DNA of 64,000 bases from the NCBI GenBank assembly GCA_900708905.1, contig CAADRB010000005.1, positions 735,846 through 799,845 on the forward strand, in the 5' to 3' direction. Below are positions 24,840 through 38,400 of the stretch, piece after piece; position 1 is the stretch's first letter; each line of letters begins with the position of its first letter. Source of the DNA: Hymenolepis diminuta (taxonomy: Eukaryota; Platyhelminthes; Cestoda; Cyclophyllidea; Hymenolepididae). The notes under the pieces were generated by a model. It was not told where the DNA came from. It saw only the letters and a program-made list of their open reading frames with translations, and ran no database searches. Position numbers and translations under genes: made by a program.

Positions 24840-24992
24840 CAGCGAGCGAAGTGGGCAGTTGTACTGGTTAATCCTGGCTAATAAGGAAGAAGGCAGGATT
24901 TGAGTGTTTCGTCCGGGAGGCCCAACGATGCCACACCTTAACCCCAGATGAGTGTTGAAAAACGCTTTCCGAAATGGGCTTGGAATTATAGT
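24840..24992 (+). mobile_element. tRNA-derived SINE copy 4, 5'-truncated
   Basis: It lacks the tRNA-like head but keeps a clean body and tail: GTACTGGTTAATCCTGGCTAA, GAAGGCAGGATTTGAG, CCCAACGATGCC and GAAAAACGCTTTCC...AAATGGGCTTGGAATTATA. The tail matches the copies at 40921 and 45664, which helps define the 3' end of the family. Confidence 0.7.
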
Positions 24993-26831
24993 TGCCGTGA
25001 ATGCATGAAAATTTTCACAGTTTAAAGGTAAAACTGTAATGTTTTAGATGAGATTGTTATAAAGAATTGCAGGATGCTACTGAAAGGACGTAACCCTGTT
25101 AATTTGTGGACATGTTATTCTCCTGATATGCAGCTGATTCACCGATATTAATGAGTGGATGACAAGTGCTCAATAGCTGAGCACTATTGAGACTATCACC
25201 ACCAGTAAGACTAAAAGTAGCTCCGTGGCGATTTTCAGTGTCTTCGCAAAAAATTTCAATTTCCCTTATTGATCGTCTAGTTCTCATTTCGAGGTCTGGA
25301 TGGGTAGCTAGAAACTAAGATAGTTACTTATTCAGCAGATATTAGTGATCCAAGGACCATTCCAGCCCATCAGACATTACATCTGCCGTGGATTAATCCT
25401 GCCTGTCAAAATAGAAGATTTATTAGTCTATTGGGTTTCACTCTTAATTTTCGAGGAAAATTTCAATCTATGCCGCACAAAGACTAATGGCTTATTTTAA
25501 TTAAAAATCGAAGACAATCAGAAAACCCTCGTCCTTATTCACAAATTTAGGCTGAATAATGAACGACTAATGAGTACAGACATTTGGCTAACTACTACAT
25601 AATATGTTAGCTTACTGTCCAAGAGTGGCTAATCGAGTTGCAGTGGCGTGATTGTCGATCAGATAGATTTCACCCACTTGCAATCGCTATTAACCAATCA
25701 TCACATTCCGAGTGTGAATGGTCGACTTTAACCTGCAGCTTTGATCTCATCGTCCTCTCCTTCTCTCACCACAAAAATGAATGCGCTATAAATACACTGC
25801 TCTGTCATAAGCTCATTCATTCACTGGCTAGTTTAATTCCAGTCTTTGAGACCATAAAAAGAAGGAAAAGGTGATGGAGTAGGCAGGAGATAACAACCAA
25901 AATATCATGTGACCTCCATCAGTATCTCTCTTCCTCTTCCGACTGTCATATTACCCTCTTGCACTCACTCTGTCAGATGCGCTTGCATCCTGAGAAGAAA
26001 GAGAGAAGTGAAGGTACAAAAGAGTGAGCATGTCCTGCGTAAAATTTGCATTTTTACTTATTTAAAACGTTAACTAAATACTTCTATTTCATAACCATAA
26101 ATCGAGTTTGAGAATTATGAAACGACATTGCGGGAGTGTTTCTGGTGATTGGGATTAAAACAGGACTTTGAATCTCAACGTTGATCGAATCGGATCAAAA
26201 TCAGCTAAGGGATGTAACCACTTCCCTGTTATGTCACTATTTGTATCTATAAAGAGGTATATATAACTTTAGCCAGACACGTGACTGAAGTATGAAGTAG
26301 AATGTCAATAATCAGAGAGTTAGTCGTTTGTCGATAAAGAATAAAAGGGGACTGGGATCGCTGTCTAATCGCTCAGCTCGCACCCCGCGCCAATATCGTG
26401 TTCTTTTAGCACCTTGAAAATCTTGGAACGAACAACAACAAATAACGAATACATTACAAGAGATACCCATTAGACATTATCGTTGATAATAAATTTATTT
26501 CTCCCCTTTTACCTGCTGTAAGAAGCTATATAATAAACGAAGATTAAAAGGAGACAGAGACTGGTGCAAACGGTTACATTAGGAGAGGAGAGGAAACATT
26601 TGGCCCATAAGCAATTAGCTTAAAACTGCATGAATAAACGGGTAGTTGACTTATGTGAATAATTTACGATTATTTGCCAAAAAAATATTTTTCACCATAG
26701 CACAACTTTGAGGCGTAAATCCGACACACTTTATCTCCCTTTTGATAAGAATATCTAAGACTAACGAGCTGAGTATCATAGTGTTAGAGAGCTTGAATGT
26801 ATCTTATTTCACTACCACCCTGGGAGTTAGC

Positions 26832-26864
26832 ATTGCTCATTACTTATTAATCATAATGAGCAAT
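26832..26864. repeat. Perfect 11-bp inverted repeat (hairpin)
   Basis: The arms ATTGCTCATTA and TAATGAGCAAT are exact complements separated by an 11-nt loop. No gene flanks it, so a transcription terminator role cannot be argued. Confidence 0.75.
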
Positions 26865-27269
26865 TTGAAATTAAGTATTTAAAAATGAAAACATACTGAT
26901 AAAAAAAGTAAAATTGAAGTAATTATAATAAATACCTAATAAGACGGAAAGCATTTGCATTAATATTATTACTCCGCCCATTGAGAAAGTACCTGAAAAC
27001 AGAAAGCAGAAATTGAGAAGAAATTATGACATTGAGAGAGTCTTACTTCATTTCCTTTTTGAATCCAGGTTGTGCACTTTTCTGGGTTTCTGGCAGAATA
27101 AAGGCATAGATGTGCAGAGGTCATTGAATAGTTAATTCATTTGAATGGCTGATCATAAATTTTCAGCAACTTTCCTTCGAATGGTCAACATACTAACAGG
27201 AAAACTGTTAATGAACATGATTTTAACACATCACAGGTCACTAGAATAGCTAATGATCAATCATACACA

Positions 27270-27600
27270 CTTGTGCGTTTTAAGAGGTCTGAGTGGAATA
27301 GGATAGATAAGTTGCACTCTAATGGGCACAAGTGTCTGAACACAAATAGCAAGAGAGATGAGAGCACGAATACACCTGAGGTCTCACACACATCGTCTGT
27401 AGTTGGACGCTCATTTGGGATTCGCGATAGCATCCGCGGGTCCTCGGATTCTGGCTGACTCTTCTTTCGGGCACTGAGGAGTCTTCCATAAAACGGCTAG
27501 AACATGATTGGGTAGTTAATACTGCAACCATTCTGATTTGCCAGTGAGATCGTAAACGTATATCGCTCAGGTTCATTATGGCGGCCCCATGCATGCTACT
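27270..27600. other. G+C-rich island, possible transposon remnant
   Basis: About 330 bp markedly richer in G+C than the surroundings, with overlapping open frames on both strands (61 and 91 codons) that match nothing I recognise. The boundaries are abrupt. A foreign or repeat origin is inferred from composition only. Confidence 0.25.
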
Positions 27601-30600
27601 TAAATGTACATTATCAAATATATTATAATTGGTTTGTTTTGTTAGCTAAATTCGCCTCAATTTTTTGTGCTTTATAAATTTCAGTACTTGTCTGAGTCGG
27701 TTTGAGTCGTCATCTCACGTGACTTTTTGTTCATGCTCTTTGTGTATCAATCATCTATGCATCTCAATCTTCATTCCTATACACATTCCCCGTATGTGCT
27801 CAGGTAGCTCATTCGCATTCTCACTGGCCATAGTGACACCATTTCATTCCCCATACAAAGAACTGTCATGAATAGACGACTAAAGTGACCACAGTTAATT
27901 CTTGTGTGTAATTCTTCTATTCAGTGCGTTTTTTTTTTGCTACCCAATTCTGGATTCCTATTCTATTAGCACTGTGCAATTTCTGCTATAAATGAGGTTT
28001 AGTAAAGCAAATTCCAAATACTCCATTTCGCCTTTGAGTGTCATTGATAATACTATAGTTTGCAAGATTCTTGCTTACGAATAGGCGTATATGGATGAAA
28101 GCCTGCAGTCAGAGCAGATATTCCACCTGGCAACCCTCACACTGAGATTTAATCGAGCAGATCCATTTGTAATTACCTTATATCAATTCAAAACACTTTT
28201 TAACGGGTGTGAGTGAATTGGATTTTCAATCCTAAATGATGATAACGAAAAATTTTGATTTTTGATTTCTCATTTGGTATTATAAATATATTTGGTTTGT
28301 TGATTCATATTTATTTTAATTAGTATTAGTTTATTTGGTGACACCTTTGACATCGATCATCACAATGAAAAATACCGTGAGCGAATTCGATGATATCATG
28401 ATTTATTCGAGTTCGCCTTGAATGAATGCTGGTGAACTGTAGTATGTCTAAAATGTCTTTGCTCCCCTCATCTACAGGATCGTGACCACAACGAGACTCA
28501 AACGAACCAAAGTGACGTAACCAGCCATTCAATTAAACAAAGTGATCGACAAGATCTGAATATCGCATACGTGAGCCATCCCATAATTCAAGCATGGAGA
28601 AGTTGTATTCCTTTGGCTTAAACTTCAACTAAACGATCACATTAATATTCAGTAGGAAATCAAATATATTAGCATGGCTTCAAAGATGGGTAACAATTGC
28701 GACTTTATTTCTCCATAAAATGTCAACTGTTTTGGCTAAAGTGCTCTTGCATTATTTCTGCACATTCAAAGCCAAAATTTCGAATACCCTAACAATTGTA
28801 AGTATAAATTATACTCGATCTAATTGCAAGCCTTTATCTGATCTGAAAATTAAATGTCTCTTGCATTCAGGGATCAGAACCGATCGAATTTGGGCAAGTC
28901 CAGAATAATTATGTTCCAGTAGCATCTCACTCAAGGCACTCGTCTTCTCCTCATCATTATTAGTTCTTTAATGAAAGTTCGATTGGTACTGAATGGACCG
29001 GGATTGAATTTTCTTCTCTGCCAGCCTGATGTTCATATTAAAAAATCGTTCTCGAATCATCCTTTAAATCCACCTTCCATTCATTTTTGCCCCACTGCAT
29101 TAGCTTTTTGTCCACACCAGTAAGTTATTCACTCCAAATCACTTCTTACTCCTGGAAACAACTTTTCATCAATGCATACTATAGCATCACTGTCTCGTTT
29201 TTCTCCATTGAGAATGTCAGAGTAGAAACTTAAGCTAACCCAAACACCTTTCACTTAAGTGTCTCTTATTCCCGTCCTGGATTTAGGTAAGGGTTCTCTA
29301 AGAGAAAATCAGGGGTGTTTTTTTATAAATCTCGCCTTTGTCAGTCTTTATCAGTGATATAAGAGGACTGATTAATCAACTGCTTTGTTTTCTTTGGGCA
29401 AAAAATTAATTTGCGAGTCCTTCTAAAGAATGTAGCGTGACTAATTCATAAATAATATGAAGCTATAAAGAACAGTGTTCCATAGACTCCAAAGTGTTAA
29501 AATGCATTTCTCGGAGCTCTGGAAGGTGAATTAGAATGCCATTCAGGACAAACCCAATTAGAAAATTCTGCTTTTCCATGAATTTCTTTATCTATCTTTT
29601 AATCTTTCCTTTAGACATAAATACGCTAACCTCTCGTCATATTAACTAATAAGGGAAGCTGTTGCTTTTCCTATATTTAAATAAGTGTATTTAATAAAGT
29701 AGAGAGGAATAGTTAATGGTTAGATGAAAACGAAGAGGAGGGGTTGTCTCGACCCTGTACTCAATTTGCAACCAAACCCTAACGTCATTCCCTCGTGTGT
29801 AAGCGCAGGCCACTGACGTAAACGCAGTTTAACCTCTCTCTCTATCTGAGACCTAAAATTACTAAAATAGCGTAATTGTCTTGTCACTGTCTTTTCTTCC
29901 CATTATAGGAATCTCAAGCTCATTTCTATTCTCCTAACTCAGTATTATTCTTAATGCATTGATACTACTTAATTAGCTCCCTAGTGGGTCTTTTCGGGGT
30001 TCATCTTCAAACTTTTCCATTTCCCATTATACAATAGCAACCTTGAGTAATGGGACACATAAAACGCATTTAACTATACTCTACTAAAATAATACCATAT
30101 ACATATATGTATATATCAGTATTTGCTACCTACAAGATTTTTGAAAAAGATCACAGCCAAGATGGTAGGACAAGGTGCTACGCAACTGCTTTTCCAAACA
30201 ATAGAAATTTTAAAATGGACGATGCCAACATATTTATTTTTAGTGAAAATAAAGAGTTGCTAGCCTCTTAACCAGAAGACCGATAAAGTGATAGAGTAGT
30301 AGAATAAAGCTCAATGTAAACGAGTTAAAGAGTGAAAGTGATCAATTGTTGAAGGGTCAAAGGATGAGTCTCAAACATAATGAAGTCAGATTTAATATTT
30401 AGAGAACTTAACAGGATTGACTTTCTATGGCTATTTAAAATTATTTTTTCCCAACCACAATTCTTTAATTTTCCTCTCCTTTTCACCTTTTTTCTATTAT
30501 TTTAATTACCCAATGAGTTGATTCAGTTTCTTATTTCGTCTTGCGTTTGAATTGTGTAAAGAGTAATTATTTATTTTCCCTCATTATGTAGTCGGCACTT

Positions 30601-31929
30601 TCGCTTTTAATTTAACAGAATTTGGATGACTCAGTAAAAACAGGTGCATTTTATCTGTTCTTGCTGGCTACATATTTGGTGATCCTAGCCACGAATGAAG
30701 ATAAGATTTAAACATCAGTAAGAAGTAAATTCGCTACAGAACATGGAACCAAGTGAACTCCTAAAACAGTTTCGCAGTTACATTTATTCGGTGTTTTAAT
30801 TACAACAAAGTCCCATTTTGTTAGATCAACCTCATAGTGTCCGAAGTTCTAGCTCTCACTGTTTGTACATTAGCTTTACGGTATTAGAGTCATTAGTCGT
30901 TAAGTAGTGTATATCGCCAGGACAGGGGCGAGGATATTTAGAAAACATTGTTTTTTGTCTTTTATATCTTGTTTAATCGTTCAATCTCGCACAATGTGCA
31001 GTATAATCATCAGTCCTTTCATCGAAAACCGTCCTCTAGTCAATTCGTATATTTTTGGATGAATTTTCCAGCGACTTTTCAAGCACTATAAGTTGTAGAA
31101 TCTTATAATTTCTCAAATAAGCTTACACTAAAATCGTCTGTTTTATGCACTTCAGGTAAATGATCTGCCATATGTTCAGAGTTCTATAAATACCGCTTCA
31201 TCGGCAATAAAGATGGAACACCAAATGGGTGGCCATGGGGACGAACAGAAGCATATCAGAATAAAAGCGAAAAGAAATATGAACAATTATGAGGTATAAA
31301 AGCGTATAAAATAGAGTAAAACTCGATTTGCTGTATGTACTCTAAACGTCTACGGCTAGATATCGATTTACTATCAGTTGCTTAGAGAGATAAAGATAAG
31401 TCAGCTAACTTACTGTCTGTACATCTGCAATCCATACTCATTAATTTGACTGATCAGATCTTTGAATTTCTGCGGATAACTACCCTCAACGGTAGTACAT
31501 TGGGGGAATAGAGTGGGACTTTAATCATCTACGGCCATGACTGTCACTAATCTGAAGAGTAATTTTTTCAATGAACAAATTCAAAATGCCCCTATCAAGA
31601 GTATGTAATCGGTGGCTCTGAAAGTTATCAGATAAGCTTTCTCGTTTATTTTGTTCAATTAATCAGGATCCATCCAGTTCTCTTTCATATTTCTTAGAAT
31701 AATGACCCTGCGATTGTTCTAAAAGTCACCGAATAATGTTTCTCAAATATTCTCTCTGAGATTTAGGATTCACCCAACATTAGAATAATTATTCCTATGT
31801 ACAAAATGTATTCAGAACCCGGATACATTTGATTTATTCCGTCTATACCTAATACAGGACTTTCACATTTGCGAAAGTTCAGTAGCATGAAACCACAGTG
31901 GAATCCTGTGTTCCCACACACGAAGAACA

Positions 31930-32121
31930 ATGAAATGTCAAACACTCTTTTCCTTAGTCACCCATGTCAAAATCCCCTATCTTAATGAATTAGGGCATGA
32001 CATTTTCGATTACTATCAGCAAGATGGGGAGAAACTACAGTTTCGAAATTTTAAAAGATCTATGAAATTTTGGGATCATGTGATGGGCAAAATTTTGTTA
32101 AAAGAAACTCGAAGTAGATGA
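31930..32121 (+). other. Lone 63-codon frame, doubtful
   Basis: It starts at ATG 31930 and ends with TGA. It contains LNELGHDIFDYYQQDGEKL and a basic C-terminus. No splice sites, poly(A) signal or neighbours support it. The words EL-x-x-DIFD-x-Y also occur in the candidate exon at 13334, which may be chance. Confidence 0.15.
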
Positions 32122-33959
32122 AATGATTGAATTTCATTAAAGCACGGTTAGGCAAAATCAAAAATATAATTTAAGTTAAATTATTCAGATCTTCTAATAA
32201 TATTAAATGTACAAATTCATTAAGTGTAAGCATATTCTCGTTATTAATTAAACAATTACAGTTAATTCTGTTGTAATTCATACAAATTTCCATTGTTCAG
32301 CGGATGTTCTTCACATTTGTTTGAGTCTTCTTACTTATTCATCCATTGATTAAAATATATCAAATTGCTTCTTTTTTCTTTTTTATCTTTTCAAACCATT
32401 AATGCCTATTATGGAGTGTTCAGGTTTTAAATCGATACTGATTAAAATTATATTCATCAAAATATTACCTGCCAAATCGATTTTAATCTTAACGAAATTA
32501 TTATTAAATTGTACAGTATTTATGGCAAATGAATGTGCATAAAATAAAATAAGCATTTCATAATTACCACACACAATAAATCATTATTTTAAACAACTTT
32601 TCTATAGTTTGCGCGAACCATGAATTCCGGAAAAGAAGGTAGCTAACTGCATCGATTTTCTCGCATAATTATGCCAGCGTGCACTATCTGTTTATGTTAA
32701 ACCATGTGTGTCCTGAAAAAATGACCAATCAATGTACTTCTAGTGTGACGACGATTTAGTACAAATCTAATTCTGGCAATTAGGATTAGAGTACTTAACC
32801 CATTAAAACTCTACATTTCAACGACATTAGGTACTAAAAATGAGCGAAAGTGAAACGAGATTATTGTTTTAAACCAACTGAATTAATTCCCTTATGAAGT
32901 GGAGGCTAGTGGTATTATTCTTTTGAAGAATAAGGTAATCTTCATTATTCACACTTTCAGGAGTCAAATCAAATAACAATATGATAGTATGCTGATGATA
33001 TGCTTATTATAATTTTTTAGGAATGCACGACTCTCAAACGTATATAGAAATTCCTAACTTTGTAATTAATGTAGAACAAGTTTCTCTTTGGGGGCTCATA
33101 TCCATGATGACTGCTTGAAAATGCTTCCTTTCAACAAATGTGGACTCATTTTTAAAGCCTACAATCATACAAATAACAATTGGCTAATAGTGAGGTACCT
33201 AGAAGGGAATGTGTTGTAATGTAAACGTGTACCCGCATATTAAAGACAGCCGCTGGGGGACCACTTGTGGGATGTGATTTGTCCACCCTGAGACAAAACC
33301 TTGAGCCATTTTATCGACATTACTTTGCCTTACCATTAGAATAATTTTATCTTTAATTCAATTTATGGTTCACCAACTTTTAACAACCCTGAAAAATCCT
33401 TCTGACTCTTTGCACTACTGTTATGTAAGAAAAAATTCAACTTAATTAGGGAGGCAATCTAATCTGAAGTAGTTCAGAGAAAGCTGAGGTAACTCAGCTA
33501 AACTCAAGCTAAAGACAAATTTTATTGCTTCAGGTGATAAAGGCTTAAATCCAAAAATTGAAATAACATCCCAAAATCTAAATTCAGCGCATTTGCTTAG
33601 TGGTACGTGAGCTACCGATTGTTAGACACTGGTAATTGATTAAAACCCTATTAAGCTTGTTTTATTTATTTTTATTACTTCAGTTCCCTGGATTGTTTTT
33701 GCAAATATGTGCAAAATGGATTATGATTTTGTCCCCTCCTGTTTCTATAGTTATTTATAGCCTAAGGGAGAAATAGTACATTATTGCAAAATTCTTCATA
33801 TGTAAATCGGCAAATATGCAGTAGTCAAACAGGCAAGACTGCTAATTGCGCCATTGTTATTTTCCTTCACACAGAGAGCGAGCGAAAGAATGTTCTTCAT
33901 TCTCTTTATCGAAATTGCACAACTGCTTAGCGTTGCAACGACAACAACTTCTTAGCTAA

Positions 33960-34350
33960 TTTATCTTATTATTATTTCAACGCACATACAAAATCTGATT
34001 AGAATCACCTGATCTACGGTAAATTACCAAGATTATTTCTGATTTCATTTTACCTCCCTGCGATTAACCTAATTAATAACAAAATACGTTAATTAATCGA
34101 TCGAAAATTATGCTTGCAATTTTAGTAGCTGCACGTGATTAGAAGATTAAATTAATTTCCCGATGTTTATTATATTCAATTAGATTAGTCTGGATAATTT
34201 TCAGGCGCAGAATGTGGTTTTCGCGCGCCTGGATTATCGATTGATCATCGTTTATGAGTCCAAGGGAAAGATTTATTGATTCATTTGCACCCTGAAAACA
34301 TCGATAAATTTTCCTGTCTAAATTATTTAGATTTCCATACGCAAATAAGT
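33960..34350. promoter_or_regulatory. Candidate enhancer rich in homeodomain-type motifs
   Basis: The stretch is packed with TAATTA, ATTAAT, GATTA and ATCGAT words, for example TTAATTAATCGATCG and GGATTATCGATTGATCATCG, along with CACGTG and a G+C patch TTTCGCGCGCC. In a gene desert this resembles a developmental control region. AT-rich background inflates such motifs, so this is inference. Confidence 0.2.
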
Positions 34351-34835
34351 GGGGGATTTAAGTTCACTAATATTATACACACTTGAGCAATTACTAATCT
34401 GTGTTCTGCCACAATTTCACACTAAGTGCACTAGACGTCATGCTAAATAGATAATTTTCCCATATGACGGCCTCATAACCTCAAGTAACAATTTACCTTT
34501 TGTAGGTAAGACAGTATCAATCATCGTAATGCAAATGAAAAAGAAAATACATTTATTAAGCTAATAAAACGCTTATGTCAATCGATAGACCTAATTAGCA
34601 TTCTCGATTAAATACGTTTCCCAAGCTGCCAGGTTACCGAAGTTTAAAAATTGCGGATTAATATCGACCCTAATTCCATGCATACAAGTGTTCTAAATAA
34701 TTTGTTCTTTTTCATAACTAATTACTCATAACCAACGAGAACTATTGGACTATTTCCACTTGTTTAGTCATTTAATCCGAATTTTGAGTCTTGCTGATTC
34801 TAGGAATAAAATGATAATAGTTAACGATCTAAGCT

Positions 34836-34841
34836 TTTATT
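34836..34841 (-). terminator. Likely poly(A) signal of the KDM3 gene
   Basis: AATAAA on the minus strand, about 370 nt beyond the KDM3 stop codon. It is the nearest canonical signal that I see. A short plus-strand frame at 34872-35069 overlaps this presumed 3' UTR and is not called. Confidence 0.4.
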
Positions 34842-35211
34842 TTCTACCAAATCCCCCATAAACACGCGATAATGAAGCGGTATAGTAGCAGTATTAATAA
34901 TAATAGTAGTATTATCGATAACAGACACAGGGAAGGAAAATTCGCTACATTTGGTGTATATATTGTATGTACACTGCAGCGAAATGGCGCTATTGTCTAT
35001 CGATTAATTGTCTGTAGGGGCCTGGCGAAAAAGTCTACACGGAATGATTTCGGGGGAAGAGAAGGGTAGGTAAATATACGAGGACGGAGGACTAATATAA
35101 AAGACAGATGTCACAGGGCTGTCACGCGCATACACTAATATGTCATCAAGAGGACAGAGGCCATTTTCAAGGGAAAGGGGACATCACAATACGCGGGGAA
35201 TCTGTGGAAAT

Positions 35212-35460
35212 TTACACGGGAGAAGGCGAACTGGGATTTTGTTGTTGGGGTTGATTGCTGCTAGTTAAGGCCTTTAAAACTGTGGAAAGCGCATCTTTCA
35301 CTGTGTGGTAAATCATGTTTTTTACCTGCAACTTGTCTTCGTGACTCGGATGGTTTCTAGGCAATCGACGGAATTCTTCCGTCAATTCGAGGCATTGGGA
35401 CACGTGCTCAGGTGAAATAAAGTCCGATGAGACGTTTATGCAGTTCCCAAGATTTCGCAC
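35212..35460 (-). CDS. KDM3: KDM3 exon 12, C-terminus
   Basis: Residues 1704-1785 and [23 protein letters not shown] and [19 protein letters not shown] are close to the KDM3 C-terminus. The family's C-I-K-V-A-E-D-F reads CINVSSDF here. The end is a Ser/Gln/Pro tail. Acceptor TTCTTTGTAG. Confidence 0.95.
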   Translation of the reverse strand: MRNLGNCINVSSDFISPEHVSQCLELTEEFRRLPRNHPSHEDKLQVKNMIYHTVKDALSTVLKALTSSNQPQQQNPSSPSPV

Positions 35461-38400
35461 CTACAAAGAATGACACTTACGATTAATGTTTTTCCAATCA
35501 CTCAGACCTTTTTTTGTTTCAATTAACGTTACAATCCAAATAAAAAATAGAAATAAAACTGCACAAGATTTATTTAAATTTTCCGCCCAACAAACTCTAT
35601 CAGGACCCGACAAAATATTTCATATGTCTCAACCACATGAAAAAGATTTTCTGATCAACAATTGACCTTAAGTGTCTTGTACATCCAAAAGTTAGAAAAT
35701 TAACTGTGAGGTTTAACTTTTCACCTAAATCATGTGTACTTTATCATAAATAACGTTTTGGTTAATTTAAGTTTCCATAATTTCACTTTCTCGCGCTAAG
35801 TTAAAGCATAGTCAATTGGAAAGCTTGAATATAAAACAACGTCAGTTCTCAACTTTATAATATTATCTTACTTAATTAAAACTTCATTCGTTAAAGACGC
35901 TCCGTTGTAATTTTTGGTGAAAAATTATTGGCTCGTTTATTGACCGCGTCAATTAATTTCGCTATATTTGGCTAATGACATCAATAAACATCGATTTTTT
36001 CCTCACAGCATTAACCTAACTAAATCTAAATCACATTTCGAGTTGCATTGGATTAACTCCATCAAGCCACGAGTTGCGTGTATTAGTGGATCAATACTTG
36101 CTTCTAATTGGTCTAACTGTCTTACCAATGGGAACAGTCATTCATCAGCCTTACAGTTAAACGAAATAACAGAAACGAAAGGGAAGTTTGAAATGCACTT
36201 TAGCATCTCCCAACTTCGCCCACGGGAGAGGGGCATGTGACTACTTTCCAATGCTTTAATTATCTCACACCCACATACAACCATTCAGACATTCATTTAA
36301 CAACAGCGTGTGTGTCTAGACCGCACGCGACATAATTTGGTGGGCAAGCCCGTGCATGAATAGAGAAGTTAGCCCGGTAGGCTGTGTTAAGGGCGATAGA
36401 TGTGACTAGCTCCCGGTAAACTAACAATTGCTTAATGAAGTGGAGTGCAAAATTTTCTCCCTATAAGTACTACCAATTCGTTGTCAAGCTCCTCTAAGAT
36501 GATTTAAGAAAGACCATAATTTTCACATGGTTAATGGTTAAGTTTTGCTATTTAACCTTAAATCGCGTGTATGTCAGAGAACTGGTATTTTTAGGCTTAG
36601 TAATTAAAAGCATTCATGGTTTTGACACGACATTACTTCAACGCTACCAAGTTCTATTTATGGAGTAAAGAAGAAAAATAAAAGTTCTATTATCATGGAC
36701 ACTAAGATACTCTAATTTCGAGGACGCTTGCGTTGGGAATACACAGAAGTCAATATTAAGAGGTTGTCTGAAGAAATGAAGCAGTATTTTAAATAAACCG
36801 GATAAAATTATATTTGGATTTGAGTTTTACAGCATATGAAGTGTAGAAAAACCTGAACAACTTTAAAACTCCAAGACTATAAAAGATACACAAAAGAATC
36901 CATAAAATTTAGACCATACTCCACTCAATTACTTGACAAATTCTTGAGATGTAAATTCATCATAAACCCGGATTCTGATCGAATTTTGAATAATTTAATG
37001 AATGAATGAATCAATAAGGATTGCCAGCTACTCACCTGATGAACAGAGCCAGCAGGAATTAGTATTGCATCACCAGGGAATTGGAGAATAGTGTAGGGTT
37101 TGATTCCCGTCTCAGCTTTCAACTCATCTAGCTGATCTTGTGAGAGGAACATACGTTGATCATGGATCACATCACCTCCGGCTGAGCCCTCCGATCTTGA
37201 GGAAGAACTTGGGGAGGAGAGCTTATCGATTTTTATGAGAAACTCCCGGAGTCCCGCTGTGTCACAGGGTCGGAATATGTGCCATACTGCGCCAGGGAGT
37301 CCTGAAGTCCATAATGGGAAAGAGCATTATTATGGGTGAGATGTGAGGACATGCTTTGTTTCCTTATAACAATTTTGAGTCTCTCTCTCTGATATTCGAA
37401 AAATCGCATTCGAATACCACTATCCCGATCAGAATCAACAACTACGGTTAGTCATGCCATTTGCTGGATGCAAGCCGATGACTATTAAACTCGTGACCAC
37501 TGTCACACACGCTCGTTAACCGTTACGCCGTCGATGCTACTTCTACTAAAAGAGCAAAACAGACACAGATGCTGATAAATGTCAATCAATAATACTGGTT
37601 CGACATATTATCCTGTCAATGACTTTGAACCCACCACCAGGCTTCAATCTTGGTCAGTTGTTTATCATGGATATTTCTTTCTTTTCATGAATAAAGCGCA
37701 GAACAAGGCGGGGCTGGCAATATAGCAGCTCTGAGATGGGGAGCCAGCAGTAGGAAGCGCAGATAGTTCCCATTTTGCACTTGAATTCAACGAGATTTAT
37801 TTTTTGTATAAACCGTTTGCCAAAAGAGATTGATTAATCGTATTTGTGAGAAATGACATTTCTCTGAGTAAGAAAGTAGGATTACACAAAGAAAGAGGGT
37901 TCTGGAGAAGAATTTTCATCAACCTCTCCCTGTGTACGGAGGTCACTCAGTCAATAGGATCACACACACACATACACACACATGATGTAATTAAATTATG
38001 TGTGCCTTCGTGTTTGCACACTCTAAATAATAAGCTGATGAAAATTTAAAGAAAGAAAATCATTGCCATATATGGTTATCTGTGCATGAAATTCTGCTTG
38101 TGAGCTGACCGCACTTTTGACCAGATCTTAGCAAATTAATGCATTGCAATAATTGAGTTAGTATAAATTAGCTGAACCACAATTTTGAAGAAGCTAACAA
38201 ATATCTGTCCTAGATGCTCTTGAATAAAGGAGGACATCATATACCTAGTGCAAAGAATAACGTAAGGATAGAGTCAACAGTCACAACTCAAACTTAAATG
38301 AAATTTTTATTTTTCAGAACGAAATCTTCACACGTTAGATGTAATATTTAAACCTACATGTCTCCCTGTCAATCTCTATGATACAAACCACAACTGACGT

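Larger units (their letters stand above)
24548..34835. other. Gene desert, right part
   Basis: No complete gene. It holds a 5'-truncated SINE (24840-24992), an 11-bp inverted repeat (26832-26864), G+C-rich islands at about 27270-27600 and 28330-28530, a short palindrome (30098-30115), a lone frame (31930-32121) and a homeodomain-motif-rich stretch (about 33960-34350). The segment 26330-26410, with an A/T-rich TATA-like run followed by CGCACCCCGCGCC, could be a promoter, but no coding exon follows it. Confidence 0.35.

Noticed and set aside
35968..36240. 90-codon plus-strand frame inside KDM3 intron 11, preceded by a good acceptor at about 36007
   Set aside because: No ATG start, no donor or partner exon and no recognised domain, although the composition is protein-like; left out for lack of a second line of support.
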